In this document: positions 24,437-34,719 of the stretch, in pieces
How the letters are laid out: every line of letters starts with the position of its first letter
Numbering within the stretch: the stretch's first letter is position 1
Source of the DNA: Phytophthora quininea
Taxonomy: Eukaryota; Oomycota; Peronosporomycetes; Peronosporales; Peronosporaceae
Reading direction: 5' to 3'
Assembly: GCA_011947345.1 (NCBI GenBank)
Contig: JAAVTG010001021.1
Coordinates: 248,001 to 312,000, forward strand
DNA: 64,000 nucleotides
Made by a program: the position numbers and the translations under genes
The notes under the pieces: generated by a model
What the model was told of the DNA's origin: nothing
The model's database searches: none
Seen by the model: the letters and a program-made list of their open reading frames with translations, nothing else

Positions 24437-24519
24437 CTGACGCTAGGATAGTGCAAAACAAAATATTTTGCCCATGAGGCAAGTCTTCCGAGATATTGCT
24501 AGCACTGACTGACAGACAA

Positions 24520-26992
24520 TCAGCCACGATAGCCTGGATAGCCAGGTTGGCCTTGCCCTTGCTGCGAGTATCCCTGAGGCGGGTATCCTTGTCCTTGTTG
24601 ATAGCCTTGTGGCTGGCCATACTGCCCTGGCGGAGCTTGCTGTTGCGGATACCCAGGCTGTGGTTGGCCGTATTGAGGAGGAGCTTGTTGGTGTGGATAA
24701 CCTGGTTGCGCAGTGTATCCTTGTGGTGGCTGTCCGTATTGTCCTGGCTGCTGCGGATATCCGGGCTGTGGCTGACCATATTGTCCTGGAGGAGCTTGCT
24801 GTGAATATCCGAACTGCGCAGAGTAACCTTGTTGCTGACCGTATTGTCCTGGAGGAGCTTGGTTCTGCTGGCCTTGTGGGGCGTATTGCTGTTGGACTGG
24901 TGTGGAGTGTGCAGCAGGTGGAGATTGAGCATTTGGAGGCGGTGCATTAGGCGCTGGTCCTGTTGGCTCCGCAAACGTCTGATACGTTGGCGGCAGGGCT
25001 GGATTTGGTGCAATTCTGCGGACTTTCATGTACTGGCATAGCTGGGATGGGATCTCGGCAAGTGTTTCTCGCGTGAGTGCCTCAGGGTATCCGGCAAAGC
25101 GCGAATAAGGCACAAACTGAACGCTGTAGCATGTACAAAACGTAACAATATTAGCGAAAAAGGCAACCCCTAACACAGCACGGAAGAACGTACATATCAC
25201 GCCCAGACATGCTGCCATTGCTGGCACGGAGCCTACCACCGTCCCCATCCAGCGCATTCATCGATGAAAAATCGGCAGGACCAACACCGATAATCACAAT
25301 AGAAAGGGGGAGCTGTTTGACGCTTCGACCAGCGCGTCAATGGTAGCCTGCATGTCCATGATCGCGCCATCTATCACGATATAATCGGGCGTTAGCACAA
25401 AGTAAAGAATATATATCACTATCGACGTGTTACCCGTGATAATCAGTAACACGAAATACTTCTGCTTGCGTGGATCGCTCATTTGCGCCGCGATCCGCAT
25501 CGTTTGATGGATAAGTCTGTCATAGGAGGGAGCGACTGGGTGAGGCTAGACTAGAACGTACTGGGCATTTCACCGCAAAGTCTCACGGCGCGAAAAACGT
25601 CGGTCCATGTAGACGAATATGTCCGAGTGATGATGTGTAGAGCTGTTGGAATTAGTCAGTATAACCCCGTTGGCAATCAAACCGAGTGCATTTTACCTGC
25701 AGGACACCCTGAGAGCCAGCAACCTCAGGATTCGACGGGTTCAAATTCAGCGGAAAGCAATGATCGACATCATACGCTCCTGGTGGGATGCCTCCAAAGC
25801 CGTACACTGGGAACTGCTTATCGGCGTCGTACTCTTGCAAGATGGAGACCGTCGCTGAGATCGCATGTTGGTACTGGTTCGGCCCGCGAGGATCAATGTA
25901 GTGAAGACTGCGGATATAAATTGCGTAAGATACTACTCCATCATCGAGATTACCTTGCATTCACACAGCGTACCTGCGTGGGTCGTTTGGAGGGCCGTTG
26001 GATGCGGTGTAGTCGATGCCAATCACCAAGTTCATCTCGAGACCGCCGCGAACTGGAACAAACACACACAAATGCTATCAGCACCTAGAATGGTAGCTCT
26101 CCCACGAGTCTTTACGTACGGTAGTCGATGAAGGAGTGCTCGTTGTAGATTTCGCCCTCTGAGAGCACCAGCAGCCCTGCGTTCGTGTACTTCTTGCCCT
26201 TCTTTTTCTGCAGTTTTTCATTATGCAGAATAAAGTTGGAACCTCGTTTCGCCAGCAGTTCCTCCAGCGTCGTGTTCACTTGACCAATGAGTTCCGCTCT
26301 TCCGCCGCGATCTTCATCGAAGACTTGCAAGCTCAGCGATCGACGGTAGTCGCCATTGCAAAGCTGGTGCAGCGGGATCTCAAAAGGTTTCCAGTTGGGG
26401 TTCAGATTATTGTCGATCGTCTCGGTCCTGTGGACCTGCGTCCAGGAGCTGCCGTCTTCTCTGAGGCGACTGATGACCAGGAACGGGTCGCTCTTGCTGA
26501 ACATGCCGTCCATATTGGCCAGTCCTGAGGCGGAGAAGCGCAGTCTAGCTGCCTCACTAGAGGCCTTGACTTCTTCAGCCTTTACCAATAGAGACCCTTG
26601 GTGTTTGGACTTGTTTTTGTCTCTGGTTAATAAAAGGAACCGCTCTGGCCGTGGGCGCCCATGATCTGGCCCAGAGAGAACTCTGCCGAGCCGATAAAGT
26701 CCTGGTCCTGCAGCCTGTTGGGTGCTGAGCTGTCCTGGTCGTAGACCTCCACCTTGAACTGCTGCGCGCTCTCAAAGCGGAACTCCACGACGAAGAGTTT
26801 GGCCCATACTGGGTTCAGGTCGTCCTTCTTGGCCTCCGTCTGGCCGATCTTGCTCCAGGCGCCGCCCGACAGCGCGTACAGCACAGCGAACGGGTCCGAC
26901 TTGGAAATGATGTCGCGGTCCTTGAGGCTCTTGGCGCTTAGCGAAAGCTCCACGGACGACGTGGGCGCGCGGGCAACCGGAGCGCCATACAT
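24520..26992 (-). CDS. Copine (two C2 domains plus VWA-like copine domain)
   Basis: Calcium-dependent phospholipid-binding protein. The ATG at 26992 precedes C2A ('[20 protein letters not shown]', '[13 protein letters not shown]') and C2B ('[15 protein letters not shown]', '[13 protein letters not shown]'). The copine VWA domain keeps the MIDAS '[14 protein letters not shown]', then '[17 protein letters not shown]', '[20 protein letters not shown]', '[14 protein letters not shown]' and '[20 protein letters not shown]'. The tail after '[19 protein letters not shown]' is about 130 residues of Gln/Gly/Pro/Tyr repeats, ending at the TGA 24520-24522. At least five introns, for example 25586-25517 (GTGAGA...GACAG). 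Frame breaks near 26638 and at 25306-25310 (GGGGG) are closed by one base. A hAT-like inverted repeat begins one base upstream of the start codon, so its native promoter may be displaced. Confidence 0.92.
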
Positions 26993-26993
26993 C

Positions 26994-27130
26994 TAGAGTT
27001 GGGTAACAAATAATCCAATCGATTTATCTATCGGATCTGATCCGATCACAGTCGTTTCTAGTCGGATTGTGTTTGAATCGGGTCAAAAATCGATCCGATC
27101 CGATCCAAACCGATCCGATCGGATTGGAGG
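26994..27130 (+). repeat. Left hAT inverted repeat and subterminal GATCCG cluster
   Basis: A 13-bp terminal repeat at 26994-27006 is followed by at least seven copies of ATCGG/GATCCG-type motifs up to 27130, for example CGATCCGATCCGATCC near 27091. It starts one base away from the copine start codon. Confidence 0.6.
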
Positions 27131-27225
27131 GCGATAGAAAGCTATTGGGTAAAACATAGCAAAATTTCTACCAGTTAAAATGTCTCCGGGGCCGCTAGAG
27201 GACTCGATCTCGATGATATTCTGTC

Positions 27226-29159
27226 TTGAGCGATACCCCTATCGTACAACGCGGGGAGCATCTGCTGCTACCTGTTGGCCGACTAGAAGACGACGGTGAG
27301 CCCCGTGGTGCCGACGGCTGTGCACGCCGCCCACAAGAACTACACGACCCACGTGCTGCCGATCCTGTTCGACGGCCTGGACCGCTCCAAGAAGTGGCAG
27401 ATGAAGAAGGGTGCGCTGGACCTGATCGTCGAGTGCCCGAACCATGCCTGCCGGACATCGTCCCTCAGGTAACGGACTGCATGTGGGACACCTGCAAGGA
27501 GATCAAGGAGGCCGCCAAGGAGACGATGACCAAGGTTTGCAACGTGGTGGGCAACCAGGACATTGAGTCCTGCATCCCGGCGCTGGTGAGCTGCCTGGCG
27601 AACCCGACGGAGGTGCCCGAGTGCACGCACAAGCTGGCGTCGACGACGTTCGTCAAGACGGTGGAAGCGCCCGCCCTTGCCATCATGGAGCCGCTGCTGC
27701 AGCGCGCGCTGAAGGAGGGCAAGACGGCCGTGAAGCGCCAGGCCGCCGTCATCATCGACAACATGTGCAAGCTGATGGACGACCCGGCCGAGGCGCAGCT
27801 GTTCATCCCGAAGCTGCTGCCGGGCCTGAAGAAGGTGATCGAGACCCAGGCCGACCTGGAGTGCTGTGAGATCGCCACTCGCGCCCACGAGACGCTGTTC
27901 GTGACTGGTGGTTCCATGGAGGTGTCGGAGGACGAGCTGAAGGTGGACTACGCCAACGTCCACAAGGTGGTGGTGGAGTCGATCGCGGCCGCCCCCGCCG
28001 CCGTGAGGGCTGGCATCGACTCGTTCGCGGTGGACTTCGTGACCCGCGTCTGCTTCTTCCTGGTGGCTGCTCGCAACTTTAACAAGACGATCTTCGAGAA
28101 GCAGATGACGGCTACTTCAAGGCGGTCATGAAGGCGGACGACATCAAGCCGCTGGTCAACGAGATCCGCGACCGGTGCTTCAAGGAGAACAAGAGCATCT
28201 TCATCGAGGACGTGGACTGCGACGAGGGCATCCCGTGCCTGTGCATCTGCGAGTTCTTGCTCGCCTACGGTGGTATGACCTGCTCAACAACGCCCGTCTC
28301 CGCCTGAAGCGCGGCCACCGCTACGGTTTGTGCGGCCCTAACGGTTGCGGTAAGTCTACGCTAATGCGCGCCATCGCGAACGGCCAGCTTGACGGCTTCC
28401 CTGCGAAGGACGAGCTGAAGGCAGTGTTCGTGGAGCACAACGTGCAGGAGTCGGAGGTCGAGCTGTCGGTAGTGGACTTCATCCTTGCGGATGAGGACCT
28501 GAAGGTGACCCCGCGCCAGGAGGTCATGAACTCGCTGTCGAGCGTCGGCTTCACGCCGGAGATGCAGGCCCAGGCCGTGGCCACGCTGTCGGGTGGTTGC
28601 AAGATGAAACTGGAGCTACCTTCACTATGCTACAGAAGGCCGACATCCTGCTGCTTGATGAGCCGACGAACCACTTGGACGTGAAAAACGTTGCGTGGCT
28701 GGAGAACTACCTGTTGAACTGCCGAACGTGACGAGCATCATGGTGTCGCACGACTCTGGTTTCCTGGACACGGTGTGCACGAACATCATTCACTACGAGA
28801 CGCGCAAGCTGAAGATCTACAAGGGCAACCTGTCGAAGTTCGTGGAGGTGAAGCCGGAGGCCAAGGCGTACTACGAGCTGGACGCTGCGACGTTCAAGTT
28901 CACGTTCCCAGAGCCGAGTTTCCTTGCCGACATCAAGAACGAGGGTACGCCCATCGTTCGTCTGACGAACTGCTTGTACAAGTACCCTAGCACGGACAAG
29001 CCGTCGATCAGCAACATCTCTGTGACGTGCGCTATGACGAGCCGTATCGCCGTGCTCGGCCCGAACGGTGCCAGTAAGTCTACGATGATCAAGATGCTGA
29101 CGGGCGAAGATCGCCGACGGCCGCGAAAACGGCACATCTGCTACTGGACCAATGACTAG
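27226..29159 (+). pseudogene. Translation elongation factor 3 (EF3, ABCF ATPase) fragment, multiply broken
   Basis: EF3 is the ATPase that clears E-site tRNA from ribosomes in fungi and several protists. HEAT-repeat segments are visible ('HVLPILFDGLDRSKKWQMKK', 'IPALVSCLANPTEVPECTHK', 'AAVIIDNMCKLMDDPAEAQL'), then the first ABC domain with Walker A 'GPNGCGKST', '[15 protein letters not shown]' and 'TSIMVSHDSGFLDTVC'. The second ABC Walker A is present but altered ('GPNGASKST'). The copy lacks a proper N-terminus, has lost some codons at about 27440, changes frame near 28107, 28270, 28610 and 28730, and stops at 29159 just after the second Walker A, so it cannot make EF3. It has no introns. 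Some shifts could be sequencing errors, but the deletion and both truncations are not. It sits inside the hAT interval, 32 bp from the transposase stop. Confidence 0.85.
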
Positions 29160-29190
29160 CTAAACAGCATCATAATGAAGTGAACCGCTG

Positions 29191-31280
29191 CTAGTAATTG
29201 AAAAAATGAATGATGGAAGGAGCTTCTGCTTCTGTATTACCAGCGAAGGTCGACAGGATCAGCATGGACATCACCGGAGGTTGCATTGAATCAAGAAATG
29301 CTTGCAACTCCAACATGGCTGAGATGGCATCGTCCTTAAGTCGAGCGCGTCGTTTGGTGATTGTAGTTCCTGATGCAGAAAATGCTTGTTCGCTAGGCAC
29401 TGAGGTTGCCATTACAGCAAGATAATCTCGTGCCATCATCTGTACACGCGGGAACGACGACGCTTCATCTCTCATCCATCGGCATACGTTTCTGCTTGGT
29501 GTTTTCATGGCCATAGTCGTGTCTTTATGGTCAAGCCACCTACTTAACTCACTTGCGAAAGATTCACCAATATCGCGTTCAGGCGTAACCAAGCCGAGGT
29601 GTTCATCCATAAGTGAGCCCAAAGCTTCCTCGTCTTCGACTTCTTCTTCTTGTTCTTGCGTTTGCATCATCGCTCTAGCGCTTGCTTCTCTTCTCTCGTG
29701 CTCATACCGATACTGGGATTCGAACTCTGCTTCGACGATACGTTTCGCGTCGGCGATTTCAATGCCAATCTTGACTAGGTGGGACTTAACCCGTGGATCA
29801 AGGACGGCAGCAATCTGTGCCTCTCTAGTCTTGACGTGCGGTATGTACTCGTCAAGCTTCTGTTTGAAGGCGCGCGCAAAGTCTTTCGTATACCAAGAGG
29901 CAGCAGTATCTTTCGTCTTGGCCGCGTGTTTCGAGACGAGGTCAAAACCAATAACGCGACGCCAAAGGTGGGGTAGTTTTTGCCAGACATCATTGTAGTT
30001 GCAGCCTTAATTGGTCTGAGGAACCTTGCGAGCTCCGCCAAGTACCCCCATGTTGCCTCTGGTATCGACTCAGCGAGCCGATCGCTTGGCCCAATGATGA
30101 ATTCTTTGTAGCCTTCGTGTTTCCCCGAATTCTGCGTTGAAGCTCTTGAATTGCCTCCTTTAAAGAGCGTGCTGAAGCTAGCATCGTTAGCGTGCTGTTC
30201 CATCGCGTCACACAGTCTAGTGCTGGTGCTACAAACGCTACATCTATAGATGTGCACACTTTTGTAGCGCCTCTAGAAGTGACGGCGAGTCCGATATCTT
30301 CTTCAGGATGTCACGGATTATACCCACGCCGTCGTCCATTATTGGACATTGTTTGAGACCTTCTTTGACTGCCAGTTGAAACACATGAGCCAGGCAGCGC
30401 ACTTGAACGACCTTTAAAGGATGCGTAGGGGTCTGTCCAGGCCCTGATGGCGGATCAGAAATCCTCAAACCTTCATTGCTAGCAACTTCGCCTTCCAGTT
30501 CCTTGTTAATTGCGGTAACCATTGTGCCATTGTTGCTAGCGTTGTCCGTTGTGATTGTCCACAATTTTGTAACGAGGGACTGATCCATCGCACGGACGGT
30601 GTCGAGCAGGTGCTGCGCGAGCCTATTGCCGGAGTGAGGGTATTCCACTCTCGTAAAGCCGACCATAACAGATCGGATATTCCAGTCGTCGTCAATAAAA
30701 TGCATGGTGATAACCATGTACCCTTTGTTAGCCGCCGAAGTCCACATATCGGTGGTAAGTGCAGCACGGCAGTTTGCAACTCCTTGCAGTAATTCACGTC
30801 TCACGAGTGCCTTCTCACACGCCCAACGCTCCATAATCTTTTTACGCACAGTCTTGCGCGTCGGTGGCGTGTAGTCCGGATTGAGTGACTCGCAGAAGGA
30901 GCGAAACTCATCCTTCTCAACCAAGTTTAGTGGGAGTGAAGATTTCACGATTAAAGCTACCAACTCAGCATCGACAGCATCCTTGTCCAAAGTTCGCTGC
31001 TTCACGAAGCGCTCGAAGCCAAAGTCCAGTAAGTCAGGCTGTCGGGATTTCTTATTGACGCCGCCATAAACTTCTGGGTGCTTCTGTCTGAGATGGCGAC
31101 GAAATGTAGAGTGCGCGCAAGTACTCCAGTGAGGCCCTGAGTCAGCAGAACAGAGTAGACAGGCATATGATCCCTTGTTGTTTTCGTGGATATATGTCCA
31201 GACGTCAGATCTTTTTGTGTTTGCGATCCCTGCGAGGTGCTAGAAGACATGTTTGTGCTTGAGTTCTCTTGCTCCTCCAT
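29191..31280 (-). CDS. hAT-family transposase with N-terminal BED zinc finger
   Basis: Cut-and-paste transposase. The ATG at 31280 gives 'MEEQENSSTNMSSSTSQGSQ', then a BED finger with 'YACLLC' and 'HSTFRRHLRQKHPEVY' (C-x2-C...H-x4-H). The RNase H-like core has 'CRAALTTDMWTS' (first catalytic Asp), 'ITTDNASNN' (second Asp) and 'VRCLAHVFQLAVKEGL' (CxxH). It continues with 'LDCVTRWNSTLTML' and ends with the hAT dimerisation motif 'MATSVPSEQAFSASGTTITK' at the TAG 29191. Frame changes at 31212-31216, 30260-30263, 30123-30126 and near 29960 are each repaired by one base (the first three in homopolymer runs). The enzyme may therefore be intact in the real genome, and recent activity is possible. 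No introns seen. Confidence 0.88.
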
Positions 31281-31396
31281 GTTGTGAAGTGATAGCTCCA
31301 GGAGAGGTAGAGAGAGGGGGGGTGAACGGCTTCGCACTAGCTCGCAAATGCGAAAATGATTTTGATCGCCGCCAGCGGGAATATGAAGCCCGAGTC

Positions 31397-31428
31397 TGAT
31401 CGGATCGGATCGGATCGGATCCGATTGG
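31397..31428. repeat. GATCGG tandem hexamer cluster before the hAT transposase
   Basis: TGATCGGATCGGATCGGATC plus flanking partial units gives four direct GATCGG-type units, about 120 bp upstream of the transposase start. The same motif clusters at both outer inverted repeats (27035-27130 and 34455-34575). It is probably a transposase-binding or promoter region (inference). Confidence 0.5.
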
Positions 31429-31654
31429 ATGCGCCGTATTTCATCTCGTCGCTGGGCTCCGTTAAACGTATGAAAGGCCAAACGACAGACAACTCGCTGA
31501 CGCCGATCAAAAGTGTGCTCTGCTTCCTCCTTTCACCACCAATAACGTCGTATCAGCGGCCAGTAGACGTCACCGCACCACGAATGTTACGATTCCATCT
31601 CTCAAACCACCTTACGACTGCACAAGCCGTACCACCAGCGCTGCCGGTCACCTT

Positions 31655-31825
31655 TCCAGACGCCGCGCACGTTCACGTTGCCGCACCCACACTCTCTCTA
31701 GTGCTGCCACCGGCCTATGTCCACTACCCCGCCGCCGGCACTTCGACGGACACCACTCACCAGGCTCACCACGCCATCCGGGCCGGATGACACAGACACG
31801 GAGCCTCCGCGTGCAGTCGCGTGTG
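31655..31825. repeat. Direct repeat, copy A, in the Gly/Ser repeat gene
   Basis: It shares long near-identical stretches with 33548-33715, including CTCTCTCTAGTGCTGCCACC and CACCACGCCATCCGGGCCGG, with a few substitutions and small indels. The spacing between copies is about 1.9 kb. This suggests internal duplication by unequal exchange. Confidence 0.75.
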
Positions 31826-33547
31826 CACCGACACAGAGCCACCGCTGTCTGCAGCCACGGGTCCAGTCCTGCCGGCGGACCCTTCTCCACTCGTCAGAGA
31901 TAGCGAAGCCCAGTCGCCAGCCGAGCTCAAACCAGCAGCCACCGTCACGGTGCCGCCCGTTGCACTAGCACCTCCACTCAAACCGGTCACACCGCCGGAC
32001 CCAGACGCGCCGGAGCTGCTGCCTCCAGACACGCTCACAGACCCGCCAGAGTCGCCAGCGTCGCCACCGCCGACGCGCAACGGTCCACTGGGTCCTCTCA
32101 TCGATGAGCCAGACGTGATCGAGACCAAGCCAGACGAACCGTCATCCGTCGGACCGCTCGACAGCGACACGGACCCACTGACGGCGCTGCCTGTGCCGGC
32201 GTGAGAACGCACTACCACCGTGCCGCTCTCGGTCGATACGCCCTCGCCGCTGACGATCGTCACATTGCCACCGGTCGACGCGTTGGACGCGCCGCCAACC
32301 ACAGAAATGCCAGAGCCTTCTCCGCTTCCAGACGAACCCCTGGATACGTCGATGGACCCAGCACGAGTCTCGCCGGACCCGCTCGCGATTCCGACAGACC
32401 CACTCGAGACACTACTAGCACTCGTGCTCACAGCGACATCGCCACTCGATCCACCCGACACCACGCCGGTCGACACGATCACGTTGCCACTAGTCGAGGC
32501 GCCGACGCCGCTGGTCACAGACACAGACCCACCGGCACTCGCATCAGACGACCCGGCCTCAACCGACACATCGCCTCCGTCGCCTAGCGCGTTCGGAGAC
32601 CCCACGATCTTCACTTTCTGTGCAGGAGACGAGCTCCTCACAGCGCCGCCGCGCAGCTCCACATCGCTGCCAACCGCGACGCTGTCGCCTTGGATGATGC
32701 GCAGGCCACCGCCGGAGCCGCTACGGACGGCCACACTGCTTCCGGCAACACCACTCCCGGAAGCACCACTAGCGATTGTCACGTCACCTCCGGAGCCGTC
32801 CGTCGACGACCCGCCAGACACACTGACCGAGCCTCCCAAGCCGCTTGACTAAGATAATCCGCCGCTCACCTTAACGGAGCCGGCATCTCCCGTCAACGTG
32901 TTGCCACCGGCCACTGTGATGGTGCCTCCATCCCCAGCACCACCACTAGACCCGCCGACCACATCCAGCGCGCCGCCGTTCGAGCTGGCGCTAGACCCGC
33001 TCGCCACACTCACAGCGCCGGACGCGCCAGCCACAGTTTCCCCAGACACCAACGACACCGCGCCAGAAACCGACGCGCCACTCGATGCAGCGCTACCAAC
33101 AGACACAGCGCCGCTCGAGACGCCGCCGCTCGAGACGCCGCCGCTCACCACGGACACGACACCTCCCGTCGACGAGCTGCTAGAGCCTCCCGACACCGAC
33201 ACGTTGCCGGCCGTTCCGCCTGCAGAGCCAGACGCCACAGACACATTTCCACTGAAGCTCGACGAAGAAGGCCCCGACGACACACTCACGTCGCCCGAAG
33301 CCGCGTCCGCGGACTCACCGCTACTGACCGACACGGCGCCGCTCGGACTATCCCCGTCAAACTCACACCGGTCGCAACACGCACGGAACCACTTCCGAGC
33401 AAACCGGCGCTAGAAGAGATAGCCACACGGCCGCCCACACCAGCGCCACTCATGCCGCCGTCGAGAGAAACACCTCCCCGATGGTCGGGCCAGACGAACC
33501 CACGCCGCCAGACAGAGAGACGCCGCCAGCTTCGCCCGAGGATCCAC

Positions 33548-33715
33548 TCAAAGGCCCGCCGCGCACGTTCCGTTGCCGCCACCCACACTCTCTCTAGTGC
33601 TGCCACCGGCAGCTATGTCCACTACCCCGCCGCCAGCACTGCGACGAACACCACTCACCAGGCTCACCACGCCATCCGGGCCGGATGACATGAAGCCTCC
33701 GCGTGCATTCGCGCG
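33548..33715. repeat. Direct repeat, copy B, in the Gly/Ser repeat gene
   Basis: Partner of 31655-31825 in the same orientation. Both copies end at GAAGCC/GGAGCC-TCCGCGTGCA. Differences are scattered, so the duplication is not brand new. Confidence 0.75.
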
Positions 33716-34454
33716 GCCGGTTGAGCCGCCGCGGATGCACGATGTCGAAAGACCGCTCGCGACGAGTATGTCGCCGCTTGAAGCGCTGGAGCTGTCCCCA
33801 GACACCACCGACAGTGTCCCTGACGCGCCGTACACCGCGCTGCCCTTGCAAACACTGATGTTGCCACTAGCGCCTGACCTTGCCGCAGCCCCGCTCCCAA
33901 TATCGATAAAACCACTGGCAGCGTCTGCGGCACTCGAGCCACTCTGCAACGTCACAGAGCCGCCCACAGAATCACCGCCACTGTGGCCACCATGCACCGA
34001 CACAGAGCCGCCGCTGTCTGCAGCGCTGGAGCCGCCGACCACAGCCACGGACCCAGACGTGCTGCTTGCAGAGCCACCGCTTCCCATCGTCACACTGCCA
34101 GACGCGCCGTTGACCGACGCACCAGGCTAATTCGCATCCGCAGCAGACGTGCCCGCGCGACGCTAGCGTCACACCAGACTCCACATCACCCGCGTTCGGG
34201 CCACCTGAAGTGCCTCCCCCTCCCTCTCACTCGAGCGACGCTTGCTGCCGGGTCCATCGACACTGCCTGCCCAGTGGGCAGAAACTTTGTCGAAGGTCCG
34301 AGTCAGATGACTAGAACCTTTTGTTTTGAATGCGGAAGCTCGTTTAAAATTATATTAGAAATAGAAGGATGAACTCGCTGTCGTTGTAGTTCACACCTGT
34401 TATCCTTCGTATTCAAATGCAACACTGGATCTGTTTCTGCAGGATCAGTTAGAT

Positions 34455-34589
34455 TTTTATATCGAGTCGATCCGATCGAATCGGATCCGATCGGATTCAA
34501 TCGATAAAAATCGATAATCGGTATGGACCAATCGAATCGGTCAGAAGGTACAGATCGATCAATCCGATCTGGTCGATTACCCAACTCTA
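34455..34589 (-). repeat. Right hAT inverted repeat and subterminal GATCCG cluster
   Basis: The terminal 13 bp at 34577-34589 are the exact inverse of the left end at 26994. Inside it lie repeated GATCCGATCG/AATCGG motifs (34455-34575). It ends 130 bp before the start codon of the next gene. Confidence 0.6.
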
Positions 34590-34719
34590 CTAGTGACTGC
34601 TCTGCAAGACCTCCCGCCGACGTTCGAGGACCGCAGCGATCCACCCCATGCCTCAGTGCGCGGGCAGTGGGTGCGCAAACGCAACTTGTCGTACGTGGAT
34701 TTTCAGTCTCTTCCACTAA

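Larger units (their letters stand above)
31560..34140 (-). pseudogene. Gly/Ser-rich repeat protein (predicted beta-solenoid), frame-broken
   Basis: Nearly all of this stretch, read on the minus strand, encodes units of about 20-25 residues of the pattern [SG]G-x-[VI]-x-V-x-SG-x(8-14), such as 'GGSVSVHGGHSGGDS', 'SGDVSVSSGPSSSSF' and 'GGDVTIASGASGSGV'. Alternating small/Val residues with SG turns at fixed spacing suggest a right-handed beta-solenoid. There is no Cys, and no signal peptide or start codon can be assigned. The frame is interrupted at least three times (near 33540, 33340 and 32845) and the 5' and 3' ends are unclear. Two 150-170-bp segments are near-identical direct repeats (31655-31825 and 33548-33715). 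It lies between the hAT transposase and the right inverted repeat, so it may be captured or be an older gene interrupted by the element. Function unknown; a surface or structural protein is a guess. Confidence 0.6.
26994..34589. mobile_element. hAT-type element or nested composite bounded by matching inverted repeats
   Basis: The left end (26994) reads TAGAGTTGGGTAA and the right end (34577-34589) is its exact reverse complement, TTACCCAACTCTA. This is a typical hAT terminal sequence (T/C-A-G-x-G-x-TGGG). Just inside both ends, and again at 31397-31428 in front of the transposase, lie clusters of CGGATC/GATCCG motifs, like the subterminal transposase-binding repeats of hAT elements. Inside are an EF3 fragment (27226-29159), the transposase gene (29191-31280) and a Gly/Ser repeat gene (about 31560-34140). 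The 8 bp outside each end (CATACATC and CTAGTGAC) do not match, so there is no target-site duplication for one simple insertion. The ends may come from two copies, or the region was rearranged. Confidence 0.55.

Noticed and set aside
25517..25586. Apparent in-frame stop in the copine VWA domain
   Set aside because: A GTGAGA...GACAG intron removes it and joins the conserved segments in phase.
31821..32852. Pro/Thr/Asp-rich plus-strand frames opposite the Gly/Ser repeat
   Set aside because: The minus strand shows a regular 20-25-residue periodicity with SG turns; the plus strand is only its complement in another register. I kept this as a possible refutation of the repeat-gene finding.
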